Assembly (NCBI GenBank): GCA_025360455.1
Contig: JANYCF010000088.1
Span: forward strand, 1-48,339
Length of the DNA: 48,339 bases
Source of the DNA: Opitutaceae bacterium
Lineage (GTDB): Bacteria; Verrucomicrobiota; Verrucomicrobiia; Opitutales; Opitutaceae
Direction: 5' to 3'
The notes beneath the pieces are model-generated. The model made no database searches and was not told the origin of the DNA. It saw only the letters and a program-made list of their open reading frames with translations. Shown piece by piece: positions 1-9,270 of this stretch. The position numbers and the translations under genes are program-made. How positions within the stretch are numbered: the first letter of the stretch is position 1; each line of letters starts with the position of its first letter.

Positions 1-1
1 C

Positions 2-121
2 ATGCGCCACGAAATCTCCGCTTGGCAGAAGCACCGTAACAATCGCGGTGCCCCCATTAACTGGCGCTTCACCACAGAGGACGCGCGCATAAAACTTATC
101 AGACTTTATCCGAAATTATAG
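2..121 (+). CDS. IS630-family transposase, C-terminal end (cut by window edge)
   Basis: An open frame enters from the left edge and stops with TAG at 119-121, giving 39 residues. It contains AW-x-x-x-RN followed by INWRFTTEDARIKLIRLYP, which is the usual C-terminus of IS630/Tc1-mariner-type DDE transposases (established family pattern). The fragment lies past the last catalytic Glu, so nothing can be said about activity. The gene may be intact or a remnant; only sequence left of the window can decide. No clear inverted repeat for the element end was identified, although an imperfect palindrome follows at 134-200. Confidence 0.7.
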   Translation: MRHEISAWQKHRNNRGAPINWRFTTEDARIKLIRLYPKL

Positions 122-133
122 CTGGTACGGGGT

Positions 134-200
134 ACTAGGGCTATCCGCGATGTATGTTTGTTATTGCCGAGCCCGGGTTGCCGGGTGCGGCAATCCTAGT
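134..200. repeat. imperfect palindrome downstream of the IS630 fragment
   Basis: ATTGCCG (163-169) pairs with CGGCAAT (188-194), with further CCCGG pairing inside. ACTAGG (134-139) pairs with CCTAGT (195-200) outside it, leaving a bulge on the left arm. The 122-322 interval has no convincing gene. This could be the element end, a terminator-like structure or a REP-like hairpin; there is no T-run. Confidence 0.35.
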
Positions 201-322
201 CACGATGGCAGATGGATCGCCACGTCACTGCGTTCCTCGCGATGACAAGGTTTTATCGGAAGAAAACGGGTGGGAACGATTTTTAGCTTCTAAGGTCGGA
301 GCTTACCGGAAACAGTGCCCGG

Positions 323-1486
323 ATGATTCAAACCTTAAAGCTGAAACCCAATGCCAACTCGCGGGTGTTGAATGGACATCCGTGGGTGTTTGCCAATGAG
401 GTGGACGCGTTGCTGCCGGCCTCCAATGATGGCCAAGTCGTGGAATGTCGCGACCGCACCGGACGCTTTCTTGGGTCCGGCATCTATAACAGCAAGTCGC
501 AGATCATCTGGCGGCGGTTGAGCCGCGAGCGGGCGGCACTGGATGAAGCGTATCTGCGCAGGACGCTCGAGGCGGCGATCGCTCGGCGAAGCCAGATTGC
601 TTCGCCTTTCAAGCGCTTGGTCTGGTCCGAGTCGGATGAGCTACCTGGCATCGTGGTCGATCAATTTGGCGACACGCTCGTCGTGCAAATTCAAACACTC
701 GCGATGGACCAACACAGTGCGCTGATCGGGGAGATTTTGACGCAGCTGACCGGGGCGGCGGAGATTATTTATCGCAACGATTCGAATCTGCGAAAGCTGG
801 AAGGCATCCTACCTGAGGTGCACACGCGGTCGGGCAAAATCTGGGAGCCGCGCTGGGCGACAATTGACGGCTTTGATTACTGGCTCGATCTGCAAGGTGG
901 ACAGAAAACAGGTTTCTATCTCGACCAACGTTTGCAGCATGCAGCGGTGGCGAAATACGCCAAGGGCCGCCGGGTGCTCGATGCGTTCTGCAACCAAGGA
1001 TCTTTCGCGATGCACTGTGCTCGCGCCGGAGCGACGATGGTGCGTGGACTCGACAGCGCGTTCGATGCGATCGGGCAGGCAAAGAAGAATGCCGAACGCA
1101 ACCAGGTGCAGGCGGAATTTGTCGGTATCAATGTATTCGACTGGTTCACCGGCCAGCGCGACGCCGCGCCCGCGTGGGACTTGATCATTCTCGATCCACC
1201 ACCGTTTGCGAAATCGAAGAGTGCGTTGGACAATGCGCTGCGCGGCTACAAGGAACTCAATTTGCGCGCGATGAAAGCGCTGACTCCCGGTGGCATTCTC
1301 GCGACGTACACCTGCTCGCATCATATGCAAGATGCGGAGTTGCGCGGCGTGCTCGCCGAAGCCGCTAACGACGCGAAACGTCGCGTGCAAGTGATCGAGT
1401 GGTCCAACCAACCGCCCGATCATCCGGTGTTGGTGACGATGGCCGAGAGCGAATACCTGCGCGGGTATATTTTGCGGGTGGAGTGA
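323..1486 (+). CDS. rlmI: Class I rRNA (cytosine-C5) methyltransferase, RlmI-like
   Basis: The 387-residue protein has the RlmI/YccW architecture. An N-terminal PUA-like RNA-binding domain (about 1-75, with NGHPWVFANEV near 17-27) is followed by an EEHD-like middle region and a Rossmann SAM-methyltransferase domain. Visible motifs are QKTGFYLDQR (194-203), SAM motif I VLDAFCNQGSFA (218-229), motif IV DPPPF (291-295) and the catalytic Cys in TCSHHM (330-335). The family methylates C5 of a cytosine in 23S rRNA using S-adenosylmethionine, in the cytoplasm. Length matches the family (about 390-400). The ATG at 323 starts just before the PUA domain; no strong ribosome-binding site is visible. It appears monocistronic. 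The exact target nucleotide is inferred from the family only. Confidence 0.88.
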   Translation: MIQTLKLKPNANSRVLNGHPWVFANEVDALLPASNDGQVVECRDRTGRFLGSGIYNSKSQIIWRRLSRERAALDEAYLRRTLEAAIARRSQIASPFKRLVWSESDELPGIVVDQFGDTLVVQIQTLAMDQHSALIGEILTQLTGAAEIIYRNDSNLRKLEGILPEVHTRSGKIWEPRWATIDGFDYWLDLQGGQKTGFYLDQRLQHAAVAKYAKGRRVLDAFCNQGSFAMHCARAGATMVRGLDSAFDAIGQAKKNAERNQVQAEFVGINVFDWFTGQRDAAPAWDLIILDPPPFAKSKSALDNALRGYKELNLRAMKALTPGGILATYTCSHHMQDAELRGVLAEAANDAKRRVQVIEWSNQPPDHPVLVTMAESEYLRGYILRVE

Positions 1487-1559
1487 GGGGGGAGCGCTAG
1501 TACTTCAAATATGAACGACATCACATTCATTGGCGCGTATCCGGTCGATATACCCAAAG

Positions 1560-1907
1560 ATGAGTACGACATTATATGTTGCATCCAATAAAAATGCAGC
1601 GGTCGAATTGGCGAGCTTGGCGTTAGTTGAAATTGAGGTCATGTATGCCACCCGAGATTTCAGCCTCCTACTGTTCAAGCAACCTCACACGGAATTTTCT
1701 CCTTACGATGAGACTTATTATGATGCGAAATCGCTAAAGGACTTGGGCTGTAACAAGCCAACCGTAGAGAATTTTCGTGTGACTTTTTATCTGCATCATT
1801 TTGATGCGGTCCAGCCGTTAGTAACGCCTTGGGGCGAGATTCGGTGTAGAGAATTGCAGCTGTTGCCAAAGCACTTGCGAAACAAGAAATACATTTATTG
1901 GGCCTAA
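1560..1907 (+). CDS. Small hypothetical protein, possibly 5'-frameshifted
   Basis: This frame gives 115 residues from ATG 1560; a TTG at 1530 would add ten. I do not recognise the family. It has no signal peptide or membrane segment and is moderately rich in aromatic residues near the C-terminus, ending KKYIYWA. A second short frame starts at ATG 1511 (MNDITFIGAYPVDIPKDEYDII...) and stops at 1591, overlapping this one. Its sequence reads like a natural protein start, so the two may be one gene broken by a frameshift near 1560-1590. The stop lies 4 nt before a REP palindrome. Coding status is uncertain. Confidence 0.35.
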   Translation: MSTTLYVASNKNAAVELASLALVEIEVMYATRDFSLLLFKQPHTEFSPYDETYYDAKSLKDLGCNKPTVENFRVTFYLHHFDAVQPLVTPWGEIRCRELQLLPKHLRNKKYIYWA

Positions 1908-1911
1908 CAAT

Positions 1912-2000
1912 GTAGCCGCGTTGGAGCATAGCGACAACGTGGTCGGGGGTGGCGTGGTCGACGACGGACCACACTTTCGCATGCGCTCAAGTGCGGCTAC
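1912..2000. repeat. REP-type inverted pair downstream of the RAYT gene
   Basis: The left arm starts GTAGCCGCGTTGGAGC and ends ACGTGGTC (1912-1944). The right arm (1967-2000) ends GCTCAAGTGCGGCTAC. Reverse-complementing the right arm gives a closely related sequence beginning GTAGCCGC and ending GTGGTC, so this is an inverted REP doublet. The 33-nt left arm recurs exactly at 38975-39007. It sits 19 nt past the RAYT stop codon. Confidence 0.8.
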
Positions 2001-2019
2001 GGAACGAAGGGGGCTTGCC

Positions 2020-2559
2020 TTACTGGTTGACTCGCTTGTTCCAGTATTCCCACCACGTCTCGCGGAAATCAGGGGCGCGTGGGTCGAGTGTCGGCAGTTC
2101 TGGTACGCAAGCACCGGTGAAATGCCAGAGTGGTGGGGTTGAGACTAAACCGGCGCGAACAGGGTTTCCCGTGATGTAGTAAACGAGAGCAGTGAATGCT
2201 TCCGGCCCGCTTTCGGAAGGACGCAAGACGTGATCGAAAGGTTGTTTTTGGAGTTTTAGCGGACGCAACCGAAGATTGATGTCACGCCGGAGTGCGCGAA
2301 TAAAAAGGCATTGATCGGAAGTCGTCGCTATACCCGCGACGAGTAGATGCAGATGATCGGGCATCAGGCAAAAGACGGGAACACAGACATCATAATCTGC
2401 CGCTTGTTTGTTGAGTTGGGTGCGGAACTTCTGATGCCACGAATCGTCAAGCCAGCCTGTTGCACGTCCGTCGATAGTCATCGTCCAGTGGGCAAAGCAA
2501 AATCCGCGATAGGCCTCGGGTGCCAATCGAGGTAGGTGATGCGCGCCGTCGAGTGGCAT
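2020..2559 (-). CDS. REP-associated tyrosine transposase (RAYT, Y1/HUH type)
   Basis: This 179-residue protein carries the RAYT/TnpA-REP signatures. They are CLMPDHLHLLV with the metal-binding His-x-His pair (H69, H71), and YYITGNPVRAGLV (127-139), which holds the presumed catalytic Tyr. The C-terminus is Trp-rich (ETWWEYWNKR). RAYTs are single-copy, domesticated relatives of IS200/IS605 transposases thought to mobilise REP palindromes. The frame is open further upstream to 2676, but that extension runs over a REP half and the eno terminator, so ATG 2559 (MPLDGAHHLPRL) is preferred. REP sequences lie on both sides (1912-2000 and 2606-2637), forming a REPtron. Motifs are intact, so it could be active; that is an inference. 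Confidence 0.9.
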   Translation of the reverse strand: MPLDGAHHLPRLAPEAYRGFCFAHWTMTIDGRATGWLDDSWHQKFRTQLNKQAADYDVCVPVFCLMPDHLHLLVAGIATTSDQCLFIRALRRDINLRLRPLKLQKQPFDHVLRPSESGPEAFTALVYYITGNPVRAGLVSTPPLWHFTGACVPELPTLDPRAPDFRETWWEYWNKRVNQ

Positions 2560-2605
2560 GGTGGGTAGTGACCATGTTTTGCTTGGTGGGGCAAGCGTGC
2601 AAGGC

Positions 2606-2637
2606 ACCACCCTTTCACTGCGCTCAAGTGCGGCTAC
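2606..2637. repeat. REP half upstream of the RAYT gene
   Basis: The sequence CTTTCACTGCGCTCAAGTG followed by CGGCTAC matches the right arm of the REP at 1967-2000; both share GCTCAAGTGCGGCTACGG. It lies 47 nt upstream of the RAYT start, between that gene and the eno terminator. Confidence 0.7.
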
Positions 2638-2674
2638 GGGTTGAGCCGCGAGCGAGGATGCTGGATTGGAACGC

Positions 2675-2702
2675 AAAAAGGCCGGACCTTGCGGGTCCGG
2701 CC
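2675..2702 (-). terminator. Rho-independent terminator of eno
   Basis: Read on the minus strand, a perfect 9-bp stem GGCCGGACC / GGTCCGGCC with a 5-nt loop is followed by TTTTT. It lies 60 nt after the eno stop codon. Confidence 0.9.
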
Positions 2703-2762
2703 TCCTTTGCTTGCGTCACGTACGGAATCGGTAGGGGTGATGCCCGGTTCCGTAATTTCGAA

Positions 2763-4109
<1,347 letters not shown>

Positions 4110-5138
4110 TCAAGTATTAGGTGGGCGGCTGAGTCCGATCATAATCAAGAAGCGCCGGAGCAGGCTGGGTGGCTTGGGGCGGTAAGCAGGAGGCAGCTGG
4201 TCGGTGTGGCCATGGCGAATAGCGGCGCCAAGCGGGGTGCCGCCGTTGTAATTGCGGATTTGGAGAGTCGAACGATTGAAAAACTCCGGGGGAATCTGAT
4301 CGAGATGGCCTTCGACGGCGGCGGCGTGGAGTGGGGTGTCGCCGTAATCGTTGCGGGAGAGGAGAAGGTCGATACTGAGTCGGTCGCGAGGGATCTGGTC
4401 GAGATGGCCGGTCTCGGCGGCGGCATGGATGGCAGTGTAGCCGCTTTTGCTGGGGAGGAGAAGGTTTTCGGGGGTGAGGGCGGCGGAGGGGATTTGATGC
4501 AAATTCCCCGAAATAGCGGCGGCGTGGAAGACCGTGTCGTGATTGGCGGTCTGGCGGGTCAGATTATCCGAGGTGAGAAAGGCGGCGGGGATTTGATCGA
4601 GATGGCCGTTAAAAACGGCGACGTGGAGGACGGTCTCGCCGCTGACATTGGGGGAAGTGAGGCTATCTTGGGTGAGATGGGCCGGAGGGAAACGGTCAAG
4701 GGTGCCCGCTTCGGCGGCTTCATGAAGGAGCGTGTTGCCGTGATCGGTCTTGGTCAGGGCGAGATCGGCGGAGAATACTCCGGGGGGAATCTGGTCCAAA
4801 GCGCCGGCTGAAGCGGCGAGATGGAGCGGCGTGTAACCGCTATTCGTGCGGACGAGGAGTAATTCGCGGGAAAGAATCGCCGAGGGGAGTTGAGCAAGAA
4901 ATCCGCTGCGGGCGGCGAGGTGGATGGGGGTGTAGCCGGCGTCGTTCTTGAGGGTGAGCAGGGCGGGGGTGAGTAAGGAGACGGGGAGCTGGTTAAGCGT
5001 ACCGTATTTCGCAGCGAGGTGCAGGGGGGTATTGCCCGAGGCATTGGGACGAGACAGGTTCTCGGCCGATAAAGCATCAGGCGGGAGAGTCGAAAATGTA
5101 CCCTCGCGGGCCGCCGCATGATAGTCGATATTACCCAT
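4110..5138 (-). CDS. Ankyrin-repeat protein with a variant 33-residue repeat
   Basis: From ATG 5138 the protein has 342 residues and is almost entirely repeats. Nine 33-residue units each start G-x-T-x-x-H-x-A-A-x-x-G and continue with an unusually constant L-x-Q-I/L-P, then x-x-x-L-x-x-x-x-L-L. A partial unit, YHAAAREGTFSTLP, opens the protein. Ankyrin repeats mediate protein-protein binding; no enzymatic domain, signal peptide or membrane segment is visible. A TTG at 5186 in the same frame would add 16 residues (ICLPLAHPAYLHTS...), which is less convincing. It is divergent from the response regulators, 111 nt from the first. The binding partner is unknown. Confidence 0.85.
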   Translation of the reverse strand: MGNIDYHAAAREGTFSTLPPDALSAENLSRPNASGNTPLHLAAKYGTLNQLPVSLLTPALLTLKNDAGYTPIHLAARSGFLAQLPSAILSRELLLVRTNSGYTPLHLAASAGALDQIPPGVFSADLALTKTDHGNTLLHEAAEAGTLDRFPPAHLTQDSLTSPNVSGETVLHVAVFNGHLDQIPAAFLTSDNLTRQTANHDTVFHAAAISGNLHQIPSAALTPENLLLPSKSGYTAIHAAAETGHLDQIPRDRLSIDLLLSRNDYGDTPLHAAAVEGHLDQIPPEFFNRSTLQIRNYNGGTPLGAAIRHGHTDQLPPAYRPKPPSLLRRFLIMIGLSRPPNT

Positions 5139-5249
5139 GAAAGAGGTGTGAAGATAAGCAGGATGGGCAAGAGGCAGGCAAATCAAATCAAACGTTCAAA
5201 GTTGTGATTGGATTTGCCATGATCGTGACGACCGCCACCATTCGTTGAG

Positions 5250-5672
5250 ATGACAGAACCAGTCAAAGAACAGCTTCAGTCCACAAGAGGATCAGTCCTG
5301 CTGATCGATGACGAAAAATCACTGGTGCAGCTCTATGCTGAGGCACTAGGCCAGCACTTTGATTGTGATCAGGCGAATACCGCCCGCGAGGCGGGTTTCC
5401 TGATGCACAAGAAACAATACAAGGTGGTGGTGTGCGATCATCTGATGCCCGGCGGTAATGGGCTGAGCTTTTTGGTGCACGTGCGTGAAGAGTATCCGAA
5501 TACCCAGCGCATCCTGGTGACGGGCTATATGAAGCCGGAAATGCTGCTGCGCAGTGTGAATGAAGCGGCGCTCTATCGTTATTTATTGAAGCCGGTGTCT
5601 CTGCCGGAGTTGGTGAAAACGGTGATGGAAGCGGCCAAAATCCATGACCAGGCAGTCGCAGCCGCCGAGTAA
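5250..5672 (+). CDS. Single-domain response regulator 1
   Basis: This 140-residue protein is one receiver (REC) domain with no output domain. The phosphorylation machinery is intact: acidic pair D20-D21 (VLLIDDE), phospho-acceptor D63 (VVVCDHLMPG), switch T91 (LVTGY) and K114 (LLKPV). The segment TGYMKPEMLLRSVNEAALYRYLLKPV resembles the receivers of RpfG-like HD-GYP regulators. Stand-alone receivers act by binding partner proteins or relaying phosphate; the partner here is unknown. The next gene, 6 nt downstream, is a second receiver of the same subfamily, suggesting a tandem duplication and one operon. No histidine kinase is encoded in the window. Confidence 0.9.
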   Translation: MTEPVKEQLQSTRGSVLLIDDEKSLVQLYAEALGQHFDCDQANTAREAGFLMHKKQYKVVVCDHLMPGGNGLSFLVHVREEYPNTQRILVTGYMKPEMLLRSVNEAALYRYLLKPVSLPELVKTVMEAAKIHDQAVAAAE

Positions 5673-5678
5673 TCCAGC

Positions 5679-6074
5679 ATGTCAAACGAGCCCCAGCCAC
5701 GTCCGGTAATTTTGATTTTAGAGGATGAACCTCAACTTACTTTGATTATTTGTGATCTCCTCGGAGACGACTTCGAGATCGAGACGGCAGAGAATGTGGA
5801 TGAGGCGCTACGGTTGCTGGCCAAGCGATCATTTGATGTGTTGTTAAGCGATCAAATGTTGCCTGGAAAAAAACAGGGTTTGGATTTTTTGATGGATGCG
5901 ATGGAGAAGCAACCTCAGGCCAAACGCATTTTGATGACTGGTTATCTGAATCCGGAATTATTGAGTCGGGGCACGACTATGGCGGGCTTGAGTGCCGTCT
6001 TGCTGAAACCCGTGGGCAGTGCGCGTCTGCGTGAGGCACTCCGCATGGCGCTGAACCGACCTGATTGGGTTTGA
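5679..6074 (+). CDS. Single-domain response regulator 2
   Basis: This 131-residue stand-alone receiver follows response regulator 1 after 6 nt. Key residues are E15-D16 (LILEDE), phospho-acceptor D58 (LLSDQMLPG), T87 (LMTGY) and K110 (LLKPV). It shares the RIL-x-TGY-x-x-PE-x-L segment and the -LLKPV- ending with its neighbour, so the two look like diverged duplicates. In place of the first protein's NEAALYRY it has TMAGLSAV, so the alpha4-beta5 interaction face has diverged, which may mean a different partner (inference). It converges with rpoN; a nested inverted repeat separates the two. Confidence 0.9.
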   Translation: MSNEPQPRPVILILEDEPQLTLIICDLLGDDFEIETAENVDEALRLLAKRSFDVLLSDQMLPGKKQGLDFLMDAMEKQPQAKRILMTGYLNPELLSRGTTMAGLSAVLLKPVGSARLREALRMALNRPDWV

Positions 6075-6126
6075 GGAACGGCGAGACTGGCAGAGATTGA
6101 CTGAAGACTTTTTCCGGACTGGTCAT

Positions 6127-6269
6127 ATACCAACGTCGCTGAGATTGGGACTATTGGCCAATGATCGGGCGTGGGGCGAACCGGTCGCACTGCTGCACCA
6201 ACCGCCGTCTCGGTGAGCCGTGGGACGCCTCGCCCTACCTAAAGGCAAAACATCACCAGACTTTGGTAT
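6127..6269. repeat. Nested inverted repeat between response regulator 2 and rpoN
   Basis: The outer arms ATACCAACGT (6127-6136) and ACTTTGGTAT (6260-6269) are inverted with one mismatch. An inner pair GTGGGGCGA / TCGCCCTAC (the latter ending at 6238) has one mismatch. The right arm touches the last base of the rpoN stop codon. The plan resembles the elements at 38841-38958 and 43812-43950. It may serve as a terminator between convergent genes. Confidence 0.5.
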
Positions 6270-7729
6270 TAATCGTAACGGCGACGTAGGTTGCTCGGCA
6301 GCAGGCCTAGTTCCTCGCGATATTTCGCGACGGTGCGGCGGGCGATTTTTAATCCCTTGGCTTGAAGCAGGGCGACGATGTCTTGATCGCTGAGTGGCGC
6401 ACCTGGGTCTTCGCCGGCAATGATGTCGGCGATCATTTCCTTCACGCTGGTGTTCGCGACTGCCTGGCCGGCCTCAGATTGATAGCCGGAGGTGAAGAAA
6501 TACTTCATATCAAAAATACCGTGTGGAGTCCGGATATATTTGTTGGCGAGAGCGCGACTGATCGTGGTCTCGTGCACGCCAATAATATCCGCGATCTGCG
6601 TCATCGTGAGCGGCTTGAGCTTGGCGACGCCCACGTCAAAAAATTCGTGCTGATGTTTGATGATCTCCCGGGTGATGCGCTCGATGGTGCGCTGGCGTTG
6701 CTCGATGGCGTTGATGATGAATTTTCCGGAGCGCAATTTTTCGCGGAGGTAATCGCGTTCGGATTTGGCCAAGGTGCCTTTGGCGATGATTTCCTTGTAG
6801 GCATTGCTCAGGCGCAGGCGGGGAATGTAGTCGCCGTTGAGAATGATTTTCCATTCTTCGCCGTCTTTTTCGACCGTTACATCGGCGACGACGACGCGGT
6901 TGGAGTCTTCGGCAAAACGGCGTCCGGGAGCAGGATCGAGGGAGCCGATTTCAGTGATGGCGTCTTGAATGATTTCAGCGGAAAGCCCCATTTTCCGCGC
7001 GATATCCGGGATGCGCCGGCGAACGAGCAGCTCATAATGATCGCGGATAATCCGGGCGGGCACGGATTTCTCCCGGCCTTTTTGGGCCAACTGAATCAGG
7101 AGGCAATCGCTCAGGTCTTCGGCGCCGATGCCGGCTGGTTCGAAGGAGCGGATCAGTTTTGCGGCGGCCTGAACCTGGTCGAGAGCTTGACCGGAAACGA
7201 GGGCGATATCAGCCAGAGTGGTGGTGAGAAAACCGCGATCATCCAGGCTGCCAATCAAGTAACGCAAAGCCTCGCGAATAGCCGGAGCGCATTCGGCCAT
7301 CTCGGCCTGTTGCATCAGGTGCTCAGCGAGGGAGGTTTCGGTGGTGAGGGAGTCAAAAAAATGTTGGCGACGTTCCTCGTCCTCAGTGCCGTTGGCGCGG
7401 ACTCCGCCGTTGTCGCTCATCGAGTCACGCCAATCTTGCCCGATTTTCTCGAGCATTTTAAAGTCATCCTTGAATTCCATTGCTTCGCGCTGATCGGTGT
7501 CCGGACCGGCATCGCCTTTGTTGGCGTCGTCGGACGTTTTATCGATGCTGATGTCGTCCATCGGCATTTCTTCGAGCGTAGGATTGGATTGCAGCTCCTC
7601 TTGGATGGTGGCGCGCAGATCGAGGGCGGCGACTTGCAGGATTTTAAGCGACTGCCGCATTTGCGGCGCCAGCACGAGTTGCTGGGATTGCCGCTGGTGT
7701 AAACCTTGATGGAATCCGGGTCCGCTCAT
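6269..7729 (-). CDS. rpoN: RNA polymerase sigma-54 factor
   Basis: The 486-residue protein shows all sigma-54 regions. N-terminal region I (QQLVLAPQMRQSLKILQ, about 16-32) is the activator-interaction segment. An acidic region II with DDISIDKTSDD and DAGPDTDQ follows, then the core-binding region, a helix-turn-helix (MTQIADIIGVHETTISRALANKYI) and the RpoN box ARRTVAKYRE (463-472), which reads the -24 element. Sigma-54 directs transcription that needs an AAA+ activator. No such activator is in the window. The gene lies 13 nt after the Ser/Thr kinase on the same strand, so the two are probably cotranscribed. Length and motifs are normal. Confidence 0.97.
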   Translation of the reverse strand: MSGPGFHQGLHQRQSQQLVLAPQMRQSLKILQVAALDLRATIQEELQSNPTLEEMPMDDISIDKTSDDANKGDAGPDTDQREAMEFKDDFKMLEKIGQDWRDSMSDNGGVRANGTEDEERRQHFFDSLTTETSLAEHLMQQAEMAECAPAIREALRYLIGSLDDRGFLTTTLADIALVSGQALDQVQAAAKLIRSFEPAGIGAEDLSDCLLIQLAQKGREKSVPARIIRDHYELLVRRRIPDIARKMGLSAEIIQDAITEIGSLDPAPGRRFAEDSNRVVVADVTVEKDGEEWKIILNGDYIPRLRLSNAYKEIIAKGTLAKSERDYLREKLRSGKFIINAIEQRQRTIERITREIIKHQHEFFDVGVAKLKPLTMTQIADIIGVHETTISRALANKYIRTPHGIFDMKYFFTSGYQSEAGQAVANTSVKEMIADIIAGEDPGAPLSDQDIVALLQAKGLKIARRTVAKYREELGLLPSNLRRRYD

Positions 7730-7742
7730 AGGTAGTGGGCGA

Positions 7743-8753
7743 TTACCACTGGCTCTCGAGCGTGGTGGCGGCGGGAGGGCGAAGGGGCGGTGGGGCGGGC
7801 AGGGGGGCGCGGCTGGAATTATCCTTCTCGTAGATTTCCCGGATATAGACCGCTAGCTTCTCATTGGTAGGGCCGTAACGATCACTGTACAAATAGAGTT
7901 CCAGATCAGTCATCATCTCGAAGGCGGTTTGGTAGCGTTTGGCGCGATCACGTTGGAGTGCGCGCTGCAGAATGGCCTCCAGTTTGGGATCGATCTCGGG
8001 ACGCAAGGCCGAGAAATTCGGGATCGGCATTGTCAGAATGTTGCGGCGAGAATCAAGGCGCTGGGGGGCGCGGAAAAGGTTTTTTCCAAGCAGGAGTTCC
8101 GAGAGCACAATACCCAGAGAAAAAATATCGGAACGCGCATCGGTCACGGCATAACTGGCCCCTTCCGGGGAGATGTATTCGTCTTTCCCGGGGATCACTT
8201 TGCCTTCTTCGTTGTACATCAGGTCCAAGGCCTTCGCGATGCCGAAGTCGGTGAGCTTCACGTCGCCTTCATAGGCGAGCATGATGTTCTTGGGGTTGAC
8301 ATCACGGTGGACGATACCGATCAGCCGGTCATCGCGGTCGCGCTTGGCATGGGCGTAGTTTAAGCCGCGGCAAACCCGGGAAATTATAAACGCGGCCAGC
8401 TCAACCGGCATGGTGCGATTCATATCGGCATGGCGATCGAGGAATTGCTCCAGATTCACGCCGGAAACATATTCCATCGTCATGAAATATTGACCACCAA
8501 TCTGCCCGAGGTGGTAGGTTTGGACGATGTTGGTGTGGATGAGATCGGCTACCAACCGGGCCTCGCCGATGAAATTCTTTTGGAACTCGTGGATACTGGA
8601 ATACTCCTCACGAATCAATTTGATCGCGACCACTTTACGGAACTGTCCCATGCCGGCTTGCACCGCTTCGTAGACCACGCCCATACCGCCTTCGGAGATC
8701 TTGCGAGTAAGCTCGTAGTGGAGTTCGTTAACGATGTGTTTAAGCGCGGACAC
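7743..8753 (-). CDS. Serine/threonine protein kinase (Hanks type)
   Basis: The 336-residue protein is a eukaryotic-like kinase. It has a Gly-rich loop [12 protein letters not shown] (19-30), VAIK lysine K45, alpha-C E64, catalytic loop HRDVNPKN (149-156), DFG (169-171), and an SPE in place of APE before [17 protein letters not shown]. The catalytic loop has Asn where most members have Lys or Leu (HRDVNP), seen in many bacterial PknB-type enzymes. The C-terminal 30 residues are Pro-rich ([12 protein letters not shown]), and there is no membrane segment or sensor domain, so it is predicted soluble. It sits 13 nt upstream of rpoN and divergent from the Fe-S carrier gene. Its substrates are unknown; regulation of RpoN is a speculation from position only. 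Confidence 0.93.
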   Translation of the reverse strand: MSALKHIVNELHYELTRKISEGGMGVVYEAVQAGMGQFRKVVAIKLIREEYSSIHEFQKNFIGEARLVADLIHTNIVQTYHLGQIGGQYFMTMEYVSGVNLEQFLDRHADMNRTMPVELAAFIISRVCRGLNYAHAKRDRDDRLIGIVHRDVNPKNIMLAYEGDVKLTDFGIAKALDLMYNEEGKVIPGKDEYISPEGASYAVTDARSDIFSLGIVLSELLLGKNLFRAPQRLDSRRNILTMPIPNFSALRPEIDPKLEAILQRALQRDRAKRYQTAFEMMTDLELYLYSDRYGPTNEKLAVYIREIYEKDNSSRAPLPAPPPLRPPAATTLESQW

Positions 8754-8887
8754 GGTGGAAGAAGAACTCTAGAATAGGCGCGACGCAAGAACACAGCTGC
8801 TGAATTTGCATGGTTCCTGCTACAGGCTTGACTAAGTGTGAGGGGCTGTCGGTTGACAACGATCCGGAGGTTTCTACGTTGAACCTT

Positions 8888-9205
8888 ATGATTACGCTTA
8901 CGCCCCGCGCTGCCCTGCAAGTGCGCACCATGCAAACGACCGCCGGTGAACCGCAAAAAAAACTCCGGGTTTTTGTCGAGACCGGTGGCTGCTCTGGTTT
9001 CCAATATGGCATGTCGCTCGATTTGCCCAAGCCTGATGATCAGCAATTCGTGAGCGAAGGCATTGCCGTTTTGCTTGATCCGACGAGTCTGGCTTATCTG
9101 CAAGGTTCGATGGTGGATTTTGACGATGGTCTTCATGGCAAGGGTTTTGAAATCAAGAACCCCAACGCCGAGAGCACCTGCGGTTGCGGCAAGTCGTTTA
9201 ATTGA
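8888..9205 (+). CDS. A-type iron-sulfur cluster carrier (HesB/IscA/ErpA family)
   Basis: From ATG 8888 the protein has 105 residues, normal for the family. It carries the three invariant cysteines: C35 in GGCSGFQYG, and C98 and C100 in the terminal CGCGKSF. These proteins receive Fe-S clusters from a scaffold and pass them to apoenzymes in the cytoplasm. GGAGG at 8866-8870 is better spaced for an in-frame TTG at 8879 (adding three residues) than for the ATG, so the true start may be 8879. It is divergent from the kinase gene with 134 nt between them. The sequence alone does not separate ErpA from IscA; no other isc/suf gene is adjacent. Confidence 0.93.
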   Translation: MITLTPRAALQVRTMQTTAGEPQKKLRVFVETGGCSGFQYGMSLDLPKPDDQQFVSEGIAVLLDPTSLAYLQGSMVDFDDGLHGKGFEIKNPNAESTCGCGKSFN

Positions 9206-9270
9206 AGATCTGGTCCTAATGGTGACCACTGAGTTCTTCGTGAGGCTCAAATCACGCGGAAGCGAATAAA

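Noticed and set aside
154-399. An 81-codon plus-strand frame before the rlmI-like gene
   Set aside because: It overlaps the methyltransferase start in another frame, has no known motif and includes part of a palindrome.
6362-7702. A 446-codon plus-strand frame over rpoN
   Set aside because: It mirrors rpoN's codon use on the other strand and shows no recognisable domain. rpoN has complete, ordered sigma-54 motifs.
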